Below are positions 9,412 through 16,705 of a DNA stretch of 27,652 nucleotides, in pieces. Position 1 is the first letter of the stretch; every line of letters begins with the position of its first letter. Made by a program: the position numbers and the translations under genes. A model generated the notes under the pieces. The model had not been told where the DNA came from. It searched no databases and saw nothing but the letters and a program-made list of their open reading frames with translations. The stretch is from JANXQG01 sp037147235 (GTDB taxonomy: Bacteria; Planctomycetota; Planctomycetia; Pirellulales; Thermoguttaceae). The stretch spans positions 1 to 27,652 of the forward strand of contig JBAWVO010000051.1 of NCBI GenBank assembly GCA_037147235.1, written 5' to 3'.

Positions 9412-10827
9412 TTACGTTCGTTTGATGCGCAGTCTGTACTTCTGGGAAAGGCCGTCGAGCATCATGGTGACAATGGAGCAGGTCATCCCCAGCCACGGCA
9501 CTCCAAGTGCCTTGCCGGACACGGAATCGTAATGTTCGCTGATCCCGTTCCGCAGAGCGTTGGCGACCGTCTTGTCGGCGATTTGGGCCGCCAGATCCTT
9601 ATAGCCGTATTGGGCCAGCCCGGCAGCAACCTGATAGTTGGTCGCCGGCCAGACGTCGCCTCGCCAGAGTTGGGCCAACGCCGGGTCAAGATTGTATTTG
9701 GCCGCCGTCCCGGCGTTGCCTCGCCACTTGCCGTTGGAACTCCAGCGTCCATCATTGCGATCCACGGTTGGCACCGGCAGCGGCGTACTCCAGCCAGGTG
9801 TTTGCACTGTTTCCGCCATTCGCTTGGCCATCGCGTCGGTGGGCACACCCGCAGTCAGCGGGATCCAACTTCCGATCGTGCCCACGCGAACCTTTTCGAG
9901 CGTGTCGCGATTTACCGACAGAAACAGCCCCGCCTCTTCATCCCACATCTGCTTGCGCATTGCCTCGACTGCCTTGTCGATTCGGACCTTACATCGCGCG
10001 GCCATTTCCTTATCACCCATGATGAGGGCCAGTCGCATGAGGCAGCGCTCCGCCATGACCAGGTAGGCACTGTTGCCTGGAACGCAGATATCGCCGTACC
10101 AAAACCCTTCCTTCTCGCTTTTGCGCGTCGGGTGGCGAGTCAAAGTCAGGCCGTCCATGTTACATTCGTAATCAAACGTCTCCCATCGCGCGTCTTGGAT
10201 GGCGCCGTCGTGGTAGGTGCCCACGGCTACCAGTCCGATATTGCTGACGTCGCGCTCGCGCCAGTACCACTCGTGGAACCGTTCGATGGGCTTGATACTC
10301 TGCCTGACGAGTTCCTTATCGCCATTGCGCTGATAAACCCGTTCGATGCCCCAAGAGAGAATCGGAATCTGGGAATAGGCTGGGAATTGCACCCAATTCT
10401 TTTCGTCGGGGTTGATCATGCAGGGGATCATGTCGTGGGCATAGTCGGGCATTTCCCTGTTCCAACGGACCTGGAAATCCCAGAAGTTCTGAAAAACTTC
10501 CCGAATCACTTCCTCCTTACCGGGCAGGATGCTCAGAAGATCGACGACGAACATCGTGTCCCAAATCCATTGGCCGTTGTAGCCGCCGCCAGGTGCGATC
10601 CAGCGATGAGCCAGACAACCCCTTGGAGGAAACACCTTGCCGAGGATGCACTTTTGAAAGATCTCGGCCGTCAGCTTGAGTACTGCCGGATCGGGGGATT
10701 CAAACAGGTCGCCTATGGTTTTGTCAGGCTCCGCAGCGAACAAGCTAAGGAGAGAAGGTTGCGCTGTGGCAGCAATTCCCACCGTAGCTGTTTTGAGAAA
10801 CGTCCGGCGATTCCAGTTCATGGTCAT
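9412..10827 (-). CDS. Tat-exported GH63/trehalase-like (alpha/alpha)6 glycosidase
   Basis: The product has 471 residues. A twin-arginine signal (NRRTFLKTATVG, residues 6-17) predicts folded export. The body resembles GH63/GH37-type alpha-glucosidases and trehalases: APGGGYNGQWIWD (78-90), WRGDVWPATNYQ (388-399) and SEHYDSVSGKALG (430-442). The equivalent family blocks are W-RG-IWP-N and Y--YDP-TG-G. Its ATG overlaps the oxidoreductase TGA (ATGA), indicating translational coupling. Immediately before the WRGDVWP active-site segment lies an imperfect 20-residue copy of it (368-387), described as a separate repeat. The precise sugar and linkage are unknown; an inverting alpha-glycosidase is the most likely activity. 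Confidence 0.85.
   Translation of the reverse strand: MTMNWNRRTFLKTATVGIAATAQPSLLSLFAAEPDKTIGDLFESPDPAVLKLTAEIFQKCILGKVFPPRGCLAHRWIAPGGGYNGQWIWDTMFVVDLLSILPGKEEVIREVFQNFWDFQVRWNREMPDYAHDMIPCMINPDEKNWVQFPAYSQIPILSWGIERVYQRNGDKELVRQSIKPIERFHEWYWRERDVSNIGLVAVGTYHDGAIQDARWETFDYECNMDGLTLTRHPTRKSEKEGFWYGDICVPGNSAYLVMAERCLMRLALIMGDKEMAARCKVRIDKAVEAMRKQMWDEEAGLFLSVNRDTLEKVRVGTIGSWIPLTAGVPTDAMAKRMAETVQTPGWSTPLPVPTVDRNDGRWSSNGKWRGNAGTAAKYNLDPALAQLWRGDVWPATNYQVAAGLAQYGYKDLAAQIADKTVANALRNGISEHYDSVSGKALGVPWLGMTCSIVTMMLDGLSQKYRLRIKRT
9607..9726 (-). repeat. Imperfect 60-bp tandem duplication inside the GH63-like gene
   Basis: Codons 368-387 (WRGNAGTAAKYNLDPALAQL) and 388-407 (WRGDVWPATNYQVAAGLAQY) align without gaps. 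Both open with the same nine bases TGGCGAGGC, and the first 38 bases of each are about 70% identical. The second copy carries the conserved family motif, so the first looks like a duplicated, diverged insert. It keeps the reading frame. Confidence 0.5.
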
Positions 10828-12227
10828 AGCGTCCAGCCTTTGCGGTATTCGTAGTGGAGGTATTGGTTGGCCCTGGGAACATTGGTGATTTTGAGGTTTT
10901 CGCTATCCCACACCAAGCGTTGGCCGCCCATGCGGACGCAGATAGTACCCAGCAGCAGGGCTTCAGTCAGAGGGCCGGCGAAATCGAAGTTTGAGCGTGT
11001 CGTCCCGTTGCCTTTGCAGGCCGCGACCCATTCATCGTGGTGGCCGATGGACCGCGGCAGCGACTTGTGCGGCCGCTTGTACTCTTTCATCCGATTCTCG
11101 GGGATCAGGCGCGGACTGCTTCCGCCCCAGCCCTCGACGAGCATCTTGCCTTGATCGCCAACGAACAGAATGCCGTCCTCATGGTTCAAGCCCCGCCCAT
11201 CCTCCAATTCCTCCGGTCGGGCCGGCCTGATGCCGCCGTCGTACCAGTGCAACCGCACCGGCGGCATGTCACCCCGCGAGGGGAATTCATAATGCACGCA
11301 CGACGCCAAGGGGAGTGTCTCTTTGTAGAGTGCCGTCGAACTGGCATTCACGCTGCTGGGTGCGCCCAATTTGAGCGCGGAGAAGATCGGGGCGATATTA
11401 TGGACCCCCATATCGCCAAGTCCACCCGAGCCAAAATCCCACCAGCCGCGCCAGCGGAAGGGCGCGTAGGCCGGATGATAGGGACGCCAGGGTGCCGGGC
11501 CGAGCCAGAGATCCCAGTCGAGTCCGGCGGGTACGGGTGGCTGGTCGGTGGGTCGCTCGATGCCCTGCGCCCAGTAGAGCGGCGAGCCGCCCCCCTGGGT
11601 CGGCCGATCGGACCAGACGTGGACATCTCGAACCGCGCCAATCGCGCCATCGGCGATCCACTCGTTGATCAGGCGGTTCCCCTCGAAGGCCATCCCCTGG
11701 TTGCCCATCTGCGTGGCCACCTTGTGCTCGCGCGCTGCTTTGGCCAGTGCCCGCGCTTCATGGACCGTGCGCGTCAGCGGCTTTTCGCAATAGACATGCT
11801 TTCCCCGTTTGATCGCCTCCATCGAGACGATTGCGTGCGCATGGTCCGGCGTGCCCACGACAACCGCGTCGATCCCCTTTTCCTTATCGAGCATCTCGCG
11901 GAAGTCCTTGTACTTAGTGGCGAATGGATAATTCGCGAAGGTGGGTGCCGCGTAGCCCCAATCGACGTCGGCCAGCGCGACGATATTCTGGCCCTTGAGC
12001 TGCTCGAGATCCCATCCGCCTTGGCCGCCCACGCCCACGCCGGCAATGTTCAGCTTTTCGCTGGGCGGGATATGGCCCGGCCCGCCCAGAACATGACGCG
12101 GCACAAGGGCCGCGACCGCCGCAACCGAGCCTGCGGCAAGCAACTGGCGGCGAGAGATACGGGAGCTTGACGGAGGCAGTTGATCGTTCTCGCGAGTCAT
12201 GTTTGTGGTCAGCAATATTCGTTTCAT
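10824..12227 (-). CDS. Tat-exported Gfo/Idh/MocA family oxidoreductase
   Basis: This is a 467-residue NAD(P)-dependent sugar or inositol dehydrogenase-type protein. A Tat signal (ISRRQLLAAGSVAAVAALVP, residues 24-43) is followed by the Rossmann motif GVGVGGQG (63-70), LADVDW (85-90), GTPDHAHA (125-132) and the family signature CEKPL (147-151). Exported members of this family are common in planctomycete carbohydrate loci, where they are thought to oxidise or rearrange sugars, some by NAD-dependent glycosidase or epimerase chemistry. The start at 12227 has AAAGGA 10 nt upstream; the later ATG at 12200 has no Shine-Dalgarno. The last 63 bases are duplicated at 7785-7847. It overlaps the next gene by four bases. 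Confidence 0.93.
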   Translation of the reverse strand: MKRILLTTNMTRENDQLPPSSSRISRRQLLAAGSVAAVAALVPRHVLGGPGHIPPSEKLNIAGVGVGGQGGWDLEQLKGQNIVALADVDWGYAAPTFANYPFATKYKDFREMLDKEKGIDAVVVGTPDHAHAIVSMEAIKRGKHVYCEKPLTRTVHEARALAKAAREHKVATQMGNQGMAFEGNRLINEWIADGAIGAVRDVHVWSDRPTQGGGSPLYWAQGIERPTDQPPVPAGLDWDLWLGPAPWRPYHPAYAPFRWRGWWDFGSGGLGDMGVHNIAPIFSALKLGAPSSVNASSTALYKETLPLASCVHYEFPSRGDMPPVRLHWYDGGIRPARPEELEDGRGLNHEDGILFVGDQGKMLVEGWGGSSPRLIPENRMKEYKRPHKSLPRSIGHHDEWVAACKGNGTTRSNFDFAGPLTEALLLGTICVRMGGQRLVWDSENLKITNVPRANQYLHYEYRKGWTL

Positions 12228-12312
12228 GGGTTTTGTGTCCTTTCAATTGACAAATATCGTAGTTAAGTTCATGGCTTGTCTTTTCTCCCTGCTAACTTCC
12301 AGTCTTTAACGG

Positions 12313-14904
12313 TTATCTCTTGGTTTGAGCCTCAGTCGATGCGCCGGGCACAAAGTGCCCCGCGAAGGTAACCGCAATATTCTTGGGTAAACCGACAGCA
12401 ATAGCCAGTTCAAACGGTCGTGCCGAATCAGCAGCTTCAACCCACAAACGATAGGTCTGCCAAGGGGCAGGAAAGAGAGGATTGTCAAGGACCGGTTGAA
12501 ATACCGCCGGTTGGCCGACCAGGAATCCAGACAGGGATGTCGGTCGGTTGTTCAGGGACAGGAATGGCTGTCCGCCCCGATGGAACTCGGTAGTGACCGC
12601 GAACCATCCAGCAGCCTTGTTCGGCGGGATCTCACCCCGGATGGTCCACGCCTGCGTTTTCCCTTTGTCGATAGCGGTTGCGACAACGGCCACATCCGAT
12701 GATGCCTCGGCAAATAGTTTTGGCATCGGCAGTCGTTCCCAGGTGCGGTTAAGGGTCGGTTCCTTGCCTGCGGGAACCAACTCTAGCAGCACCTGTGAGA
12801 AGGGACGCAGAGCGATCGACGCCCTGCTGCCAAATGTCTTTCCATCACCGGTAGTGAACCGGACATGCTTTGGGTACCAACAATACACATCCCACTTGCC
12901 TTTGTCCGGCAAGCCCCAGGCAGAATTCAATTCCAGGGGAACCACGTGATCGTGCCAACTGCCATTGTCAATGGCAATCATCGCCCGCGAGCCATCGCTA
13001 CAGCAGTAACCCCAGACATCGTCCGTGCGGGCGTCGCCAATGAATCGGGGATGGACGAAGCAGTCCGGCCGGGCCTTCAGCAGGGCGAGGAATTCCGCCA
13101 TCTGCGGCCGGTCGGCCACTGGGAAACAACCGGGGTCGGACCAGATGTGCGCCAACAACTGGCCGCGACAGAGATCCATCAGTACGCCCTCCTGCCAATG
13201 CTCCGCGCCGAGACGGTTGTTCCAGGCCCAGCGGCTGAGGCTGAGGCCGAGGCTGTCCCAACCCAGAGCCGGCAAATCCTTGACCATCCGCCTCGCCTGG
13301 TCCATCATGCGCACATTGCTCGAACGGGCGTACAGAGCAGGGGTTGTTGCCAGGCTGTCCATCTCCATACGCATGCCCACGTCGAAAATCGTGTCACCGT
13401 AAAGCAGCCACCAGGGCGAACGATGCCCCCAGTAGAGTATGATAAAGAGCGCAGGCGAATCATGGTCCAGTGCCTTCAGCAGTTCGATTTGGGCGTTGTG
13501 ATTGGCCTCGATAGACCAATCGCCCGGCAAATGTTCGTGCTTGGGGTTGTTGCACCACGGATAGATCCCTTCGCCGCTGCCTTCACCGTTGTTGTCGAGT
13601 TTAATCAGCCCGATCTTATTGGTGCGGATCTGATGAATGAGGCCGTCGATATGCATGCGGTTGGCGGGCTCGGTGGCTCGGCAGAGGCGGCCCTTGCCGA
13701 CGCCGTCGGTACCGCATTCCTGTACCGCTGGGTTGCGGCCAATCGTCCACGTGTCGATCCCACCCTGGGATAAAATACTGGGCGTGCAGCCGCTGCTGAG
13801 CCAGAGCCCCGGCGTGGTGCCGAGCTTGACCAGTTCGGAGAGGATCGGGGCGAAACCACGGGGAAAGCGTTTTGCATCCGGCGATTTCAAATTCCCGGCG
13901 GGATCGTGCCAAAACTCGATGACGTAATAGTCCCAGTGCAGGCCGGCAGCGAGCTGGCCTGCGGCCATGCGGGAAATATGGTCAAGACTTGATGCTTCCG
14001 TTATGGCGGTGAAATCATAGGCCTCATCGGTGCCGCCCTGGGCGCCGCAGGTGGCGATGATGGCATAAGGCCGGTCGTGACCTCGCAATACCCGCCGCAT
14101 GCGCGAGTATAAATGGTCGCGGAACGCGGCACGCGCCGCGTCGGTCTGGGCGACGCCATAGACCGCTTCCATGCAGGCGAACTCCTTCGCCGGCTCCAGC
14201 TTCAACCCGGGATGATGCAACAGCCGCAGATGTTGGTTTTGCAGCAGGACGAAACCCGAGGGATGAGCCAGGCCGATGAAAAACTGGTTTTCGGGATAGG
14301 CGGGGTAACCCCGCTCCCGGCCCGCAGGATCAGCCCACGAGTCCCACTCCGCAGACCCTGACATCTTCGTCACGCGCACTGGCCAATCGGGATCGCGAAC
14401 AGTCGCCGCGTCGGTGGCATAGTCGCCGAGACGAACGTCAAGTAGACGGTTCCAGACCGTGGTTCCCGTGTTGCGTATGACGGCCTGCTTGTGCAGAACG
14501 GGGTGCTTCGCATCCCAACGGTAAGTGATGGTCACTACCGCCTTGGGTTCGCGCGACGCCAACTCGAAGACCGCTTCGCCACCTGGCGAATAACCCGCAG
14601 CCGGGGCCTTCGCCACGGTCAATACAGGAGTGATTAGCGGCTGGTTAGGCAGGCCAATGTCGAATTCCATCTCGGATCCATGCCCCATGGCAAGCGTACG
14701 GCCAGTGATCCGGTTTTCCCACACCTCGGCATGAAGTCCGTCCGTAATGTCCAGTTGGAGAGAGAATGACGGAGACTGCAATATGACCTTGTTGCCTATT
14801 CGCAATACCGACGGAGCGTTGTGGTCGATATCGAGTTTTGCCGCTGCGGCCACCGCGCTGCCCAATAAGCTGAACAGTATTGCCCGAAACATAGACTGGA
14901 TCAT
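12313..14904 (-). CDS. Secreted GH36/clan-D-like alpha-galactosidase-type hydrolase
   Basis: The product has 863 residues. A signal peptide (about 1-22) is followed by a beta-sandwich N-terminal domain (about 30-260). Next comes a (beta/alpha)8 barrel containing WDYYVIEFWHDP (324-335), a GLWLSSG strand (366-372) and IGLIKLDNNGEG (431-442). Asp437 in KLDNN is the probable nucleophile by analogy with GH36/GH27. Aromatic motifs YWGHRSPWWLLYGD (491-504) lie near the presumed active site, and a beta-rich C-terminal part follows. The start at 14904 has AAGGA 6 nt upstream. That Shine-Dalgarno lies just downstream of a palindromic repeat element, so the element occupies the 5' leader. Activity on alpha-galactosides or related sugars is inferred from the fold; clan assignment is moderately sure and the exact family is not certain. 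Confidence 0.78.
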   Translation of the reverse strand: MIQSMFRAILFSLLGSAVAAAAKLDIDHNAPSVLRIGNKVILQSPSFSLQLDITDGLHAEVWENRITGRTLAMGHGSEMEFDIGLPNQPLITPVLTVAKAPAAGYSPGGEAVFELASREPKAVVTITYRWDAKHPVLHKQAVIRNTGTTVWNRLLDVRLGDYATDAATVRDPDWPVRVTKMSGSAEWDSWADPAGRERGYPAYPENQFFIGLAHPSGFVLLQNQHLRLLHHPGLKLEPAKEFACMEAVYGVAQTDAARAAFRDHLYSRMRRVLRGHDRPYAIIATCGAQGGTDEAYDFTAITEASSLDHISRMAAGQLAAGLHWDYYVIEFWHDPAGNLKSPDAKRFPRGFAPILSELVKLGTTPGLWLSSGCTPSILSQGGIDTWTIGRNPAVQECGTDGVGKGRLCRATEPANRMHIDGLIHQIRTNKIGLIKLDNNGEGSGEGIYPWCNNPKHEHLPGDWSIEANHNAQIELLKALDHDSPALFIILYWGHRSPWWLLYGDTIFDVGMRMEMDSLATTPALYARSSNVRMMDQARRMVKDLPALGWDSLGLSLSRWAWNNRLGAEHWQEGVLMDLCRGQLLAHIWSDPGCFPVADRPQMAEFLALLKARPDCFVHPRFIGDARTDDVWGYCCSDGSRAMIAIDNGSWHDHVVPLELNSAWGLPDKGKWDVYCWYPKHVRFTTGDGKTFGSRASIALRPFSQVLLELVPAGKEPTLNRTWERLPMPKLFAEASSDVAVVATAIDKGKTQAWTIRGEIPPNKAAGWFAVTTEFHRGGQPFLSLNNRPTSLSGFLVGQPAVFQPVLDNPLFPAPWQTYRLWVEAADSARPFELAIAVGLPKNIAVTFAGHFVPGASTEAQTKR

Positions 14905-14918
14905 TTTATTCCTTTTTT

Positions 14919-15114
14919 GTCCCGGAGGGACATTCGATAATAGCCCAGCAGTTCACTGCTGGGATACCGTAACATAGGAATTACCGGAGTCCCGGAGGGA
15001 CGGCTGAACTACAAACGGTACACTTTGTTCAATCACCCCTACGGGACTTTCGTTGTTTTCGTTTCCACACCCAGCGATAAATCGCTGGGCTATTCTCACG
15101 CGCCCCTCCGGGGC
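14919..15114 (-). repeat. Composite palindromic (REP/MITE-like) element
   Basis: Most of the 299-bp gap between sulfatase 2 and the GH36-like gene is a set of short hairpins. GTCCCGGAGGGAC occurs twice (14919-14931 and 14989-15001). CCCAGCAGTTCACTGCTGGG lies at 14944-14963 and CCCAGCGATAAATCGCTGGG at 15070-15089, with GCCCCTCCGGGGC at 15102-15114. The context ATAGCCCAGC next to the first and GCTGGGCTAT next to the second shows two half-units in inverted order. The remainder (15115-15203) is AT-rich with repeated TTTGTAATTT words. It encodes nothing visible. Strand is nominal because the element is nearly symmetric. Confidence 0.75.
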
Positions 15115-15203
15115 AAAATCGCGTTCCGACGAACTCTTGTCCTCAATTTGTAATTTGCAATTTTGTAATTTTTAATCTATTTTTCATTTCCAGGGTTCTC
15201 ATT

Positions 15204-16580
15204 TTACTTTCCATGATTGCTTTGTTTAACCGACTCCTGCCATGCCTCCATCTCAGCTTTCATCCGGTTGACAATATCTGGATGCTGGGCGGCGATATTT
15301 GTTTTTTCCGACAAATCAAGCGTCAGGTCGTAAAGCTCGTACTTGTATCCGAGCAGCTTTTTATTTTCGGGCAGAGTGTTGAATTCGGGCAGTTTGTGGA
15401 GCTTGTACCGGTTATCGTTCCATGCCACGGGACCGTCTTCCAGGGAAATCTCACCATGATGCCAGAACCCGATCGGTTTGGGCCTTTCCTGCATCTGCCC
15501 ATCCAGCAGCGGCACTAGGCTGATCCCGTCAAGCGGTTTGACCTGATCGGGAATTTTGATATTCAACAGATCCACGAGGGTTGGGTAGATGTCGCTCGTG
15601 CAGACAGGGATGTCGGTGACGACGGGCTTCTTAATGCGAGCCGGCCACTCGATCAGTCCGGGCACGCGTATGCCTGCCTCCCATAGTTCGCCCTTCCTTC
15701 CTCGCAGCACACCGTTTGAGCCATACGCGTCCGGGGCTGCATTCTCATCCATCCACGCACCGTTGTCGCTGTTAAACCAGAGCATCGTGTTGTCGGCGAT
15801 GCCCAGCTTTCGCAAACCCTTGCGCAAGGTACCCATGCTGCGGTCAACCCCTACGATTTCACCATAGTATGGCGAGCCACCCGCCGCCTTGAGATCTTCG
15901 GGAGTTGGCTTGAGCGGAACGTGAGGACTGCCAAACCAGATGACCGCAAGAAAGGGTTTGTCTTGCTTGGCGTTCTTTTCGATGAAAGTCAGTGCCTCCG
16001 CGACAATGGCATCCGAGCCATCGCCTTTTACTTTCACGAGTTCTCCTTTGCGACTGAAGGTCCAATCCGTGTCAAACCAGTTGGAGACCGTGAACCACTC
16101 GTCGAAACCAAAATGGCCGGGATGGAGCGGATCGGAGACGGGAAGCGGTCTCCCCTTTCCGGGTGCCCCGCCGCTCAAATGCCATTTTCCGAAGTGAGCG
16201 GTTGCGTAGCCAGCCCGCTTCACGGCCTGCGCGATGGTCATTTCCTCGATGCGCAACGTCATGCCCGGCCAAAAACACCCCATGCGATAGGGATGCCGAC
16301 CGGTCATCACGCTAGCCCTGGTCGGCGAGCAACTCGGGTGGGCGGCATAGAAACGGTTGAACCTCAGGCCCTCGGCGGCCATGGTGTCCAGCGTGGGAGT
16401 CTTGATCTGCTTCAGGCCGTTATAGCTGACATCTCCCCACCCCTGGTCATCCGTCATGCAGAGGATGATGTTCGGCTTGCTCGCCTGGTCACGTGCCAGT
16501 TCCCCTGCATGGAGGTTGACGCACAGCGACAGAATCGCGACTGGCGCGATGAACAATCGATTCGCTTGATTCTTAATCAT
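15204..16580 (-). CDS. Secreted sulfatase 2 (arylsulfatase A-like, S1 family)
   Basis: This is a 458-residue Cys-type sulfatase. A signal peptide (1-25) is followed by NIILCMTDDQGWGD (37-50, metal-binding Asp44/Asp45) and the formylglycine site CSPTRASVMTGRH, with Cys84. Other family blocks are GKWHLSGG (131-138), GSPHVPL (217-223) and SDNGAW (271-276). It differs markedly from sulfatase 1 and belongs to another S1 subgroup, so the two probably remove different sulfate esters. The start at 16580 is supported by AAGGAG (16588-16593) 7 nt upstream; an ATG further up at 16622 would run through a simple-sequence repeat and is rejected. Sulfatase-maturing enzyme must be supplied from elsewhere in the genome. 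Confidence 0.95.
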   Translation of the reverse strand: MIKNQANRLFIAPVAILSLCVNLHAGELARDQASKPNIILCMTDDQGWGDVSYNGLKQIKTPTLDTMAAEGLRFNRFYAAHPSCSPTRASVMTGRHPYRMGCFWPGMTLRIEEMTIAQAVKRAGYATAHFGKWHLSGGAPGKGRPLPVSDPLHPGHFGFDEWFTVSNWFDTDWTFSRKGELVKVKGDGSDAIVAEALTFIEKNAKQDKPFLAVIWFGSPHVPLKPTPEDLKAAGGSPYYGEIVGVDRSMGTLRKGLRKLGIADNTMLWFNSDNGAWMDENAAPDAYGSNGVLRGRKGELWEAGIRVPGLIEWPARIKKPVVTDIPVCTSDIYPTLVDLLNIKIPDQVKPLDGISLVPLLDGQMQERPKPIGFWHHGEISLEDGPVAWNDNRYKLHKLPEFNTLPENKKLLGYKYELYDLTLDLSEKTNIAAQHPDIVNRMKAEMEAWQESVKQSNHGK

Positions 16581-16591
16581 TGAATAACTCC

Positions 16592-16612
16592 TTGTGTGTT
16601 GTGTGTTGTGTG
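16592..16612 (-). repeat. Three CACACAA heptamers abutting a Shine-Dalgarno
   Basis: On the minus strand three exact copies of CACACAA end directly in the AAGGAG of sulfatase 2, sharing its first two A residues. The unstructured CA-rich stretch lies in the leader of that mRNA, where copy number could change by slippage. Confidence 0.7.
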
Positions 16613-16633
16613 TTCGGGCCACTCCTGGGAAAA

Positions 16634-16697
16634 GGAGTTAGTTAACTCCTAACTTCCGCCCACTAACTTCTAACTCCTAACTTCTAACTCCTATCTT
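16634..16697 (+). repeat. TCCTAAC-type heptamer repeat, 3' flank of the GH9 gene
   Basis: Degenerate heptamers of the form CTAACTC/CTAACTT fill the space between the GH9 stop and sulfatase 2. They begin with the near-palindrome GGAGTTAGTTAACTCC. The words AACTTCCGCC and CTAACT recur in the same order in the repeat block on the other side of the GH9 gene. Confidence 0.7.
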
Positions 16698-16705
16698 TCA
16701 TGCCT

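Noticed and set aside
9532..12170. Two long plus-strand open frames (9532-10854 and 11037-12170)
   Set aside because: They mirror the GH63-like and oxidoreductase genes and have low-complexity, motif-free translations.
14989..15114. Rho-independent terminator after sulfatase 2
   Set aside because: The GC hairpins there are not followed by a U tract on the transcribed strand and are better explained as a repeat element.
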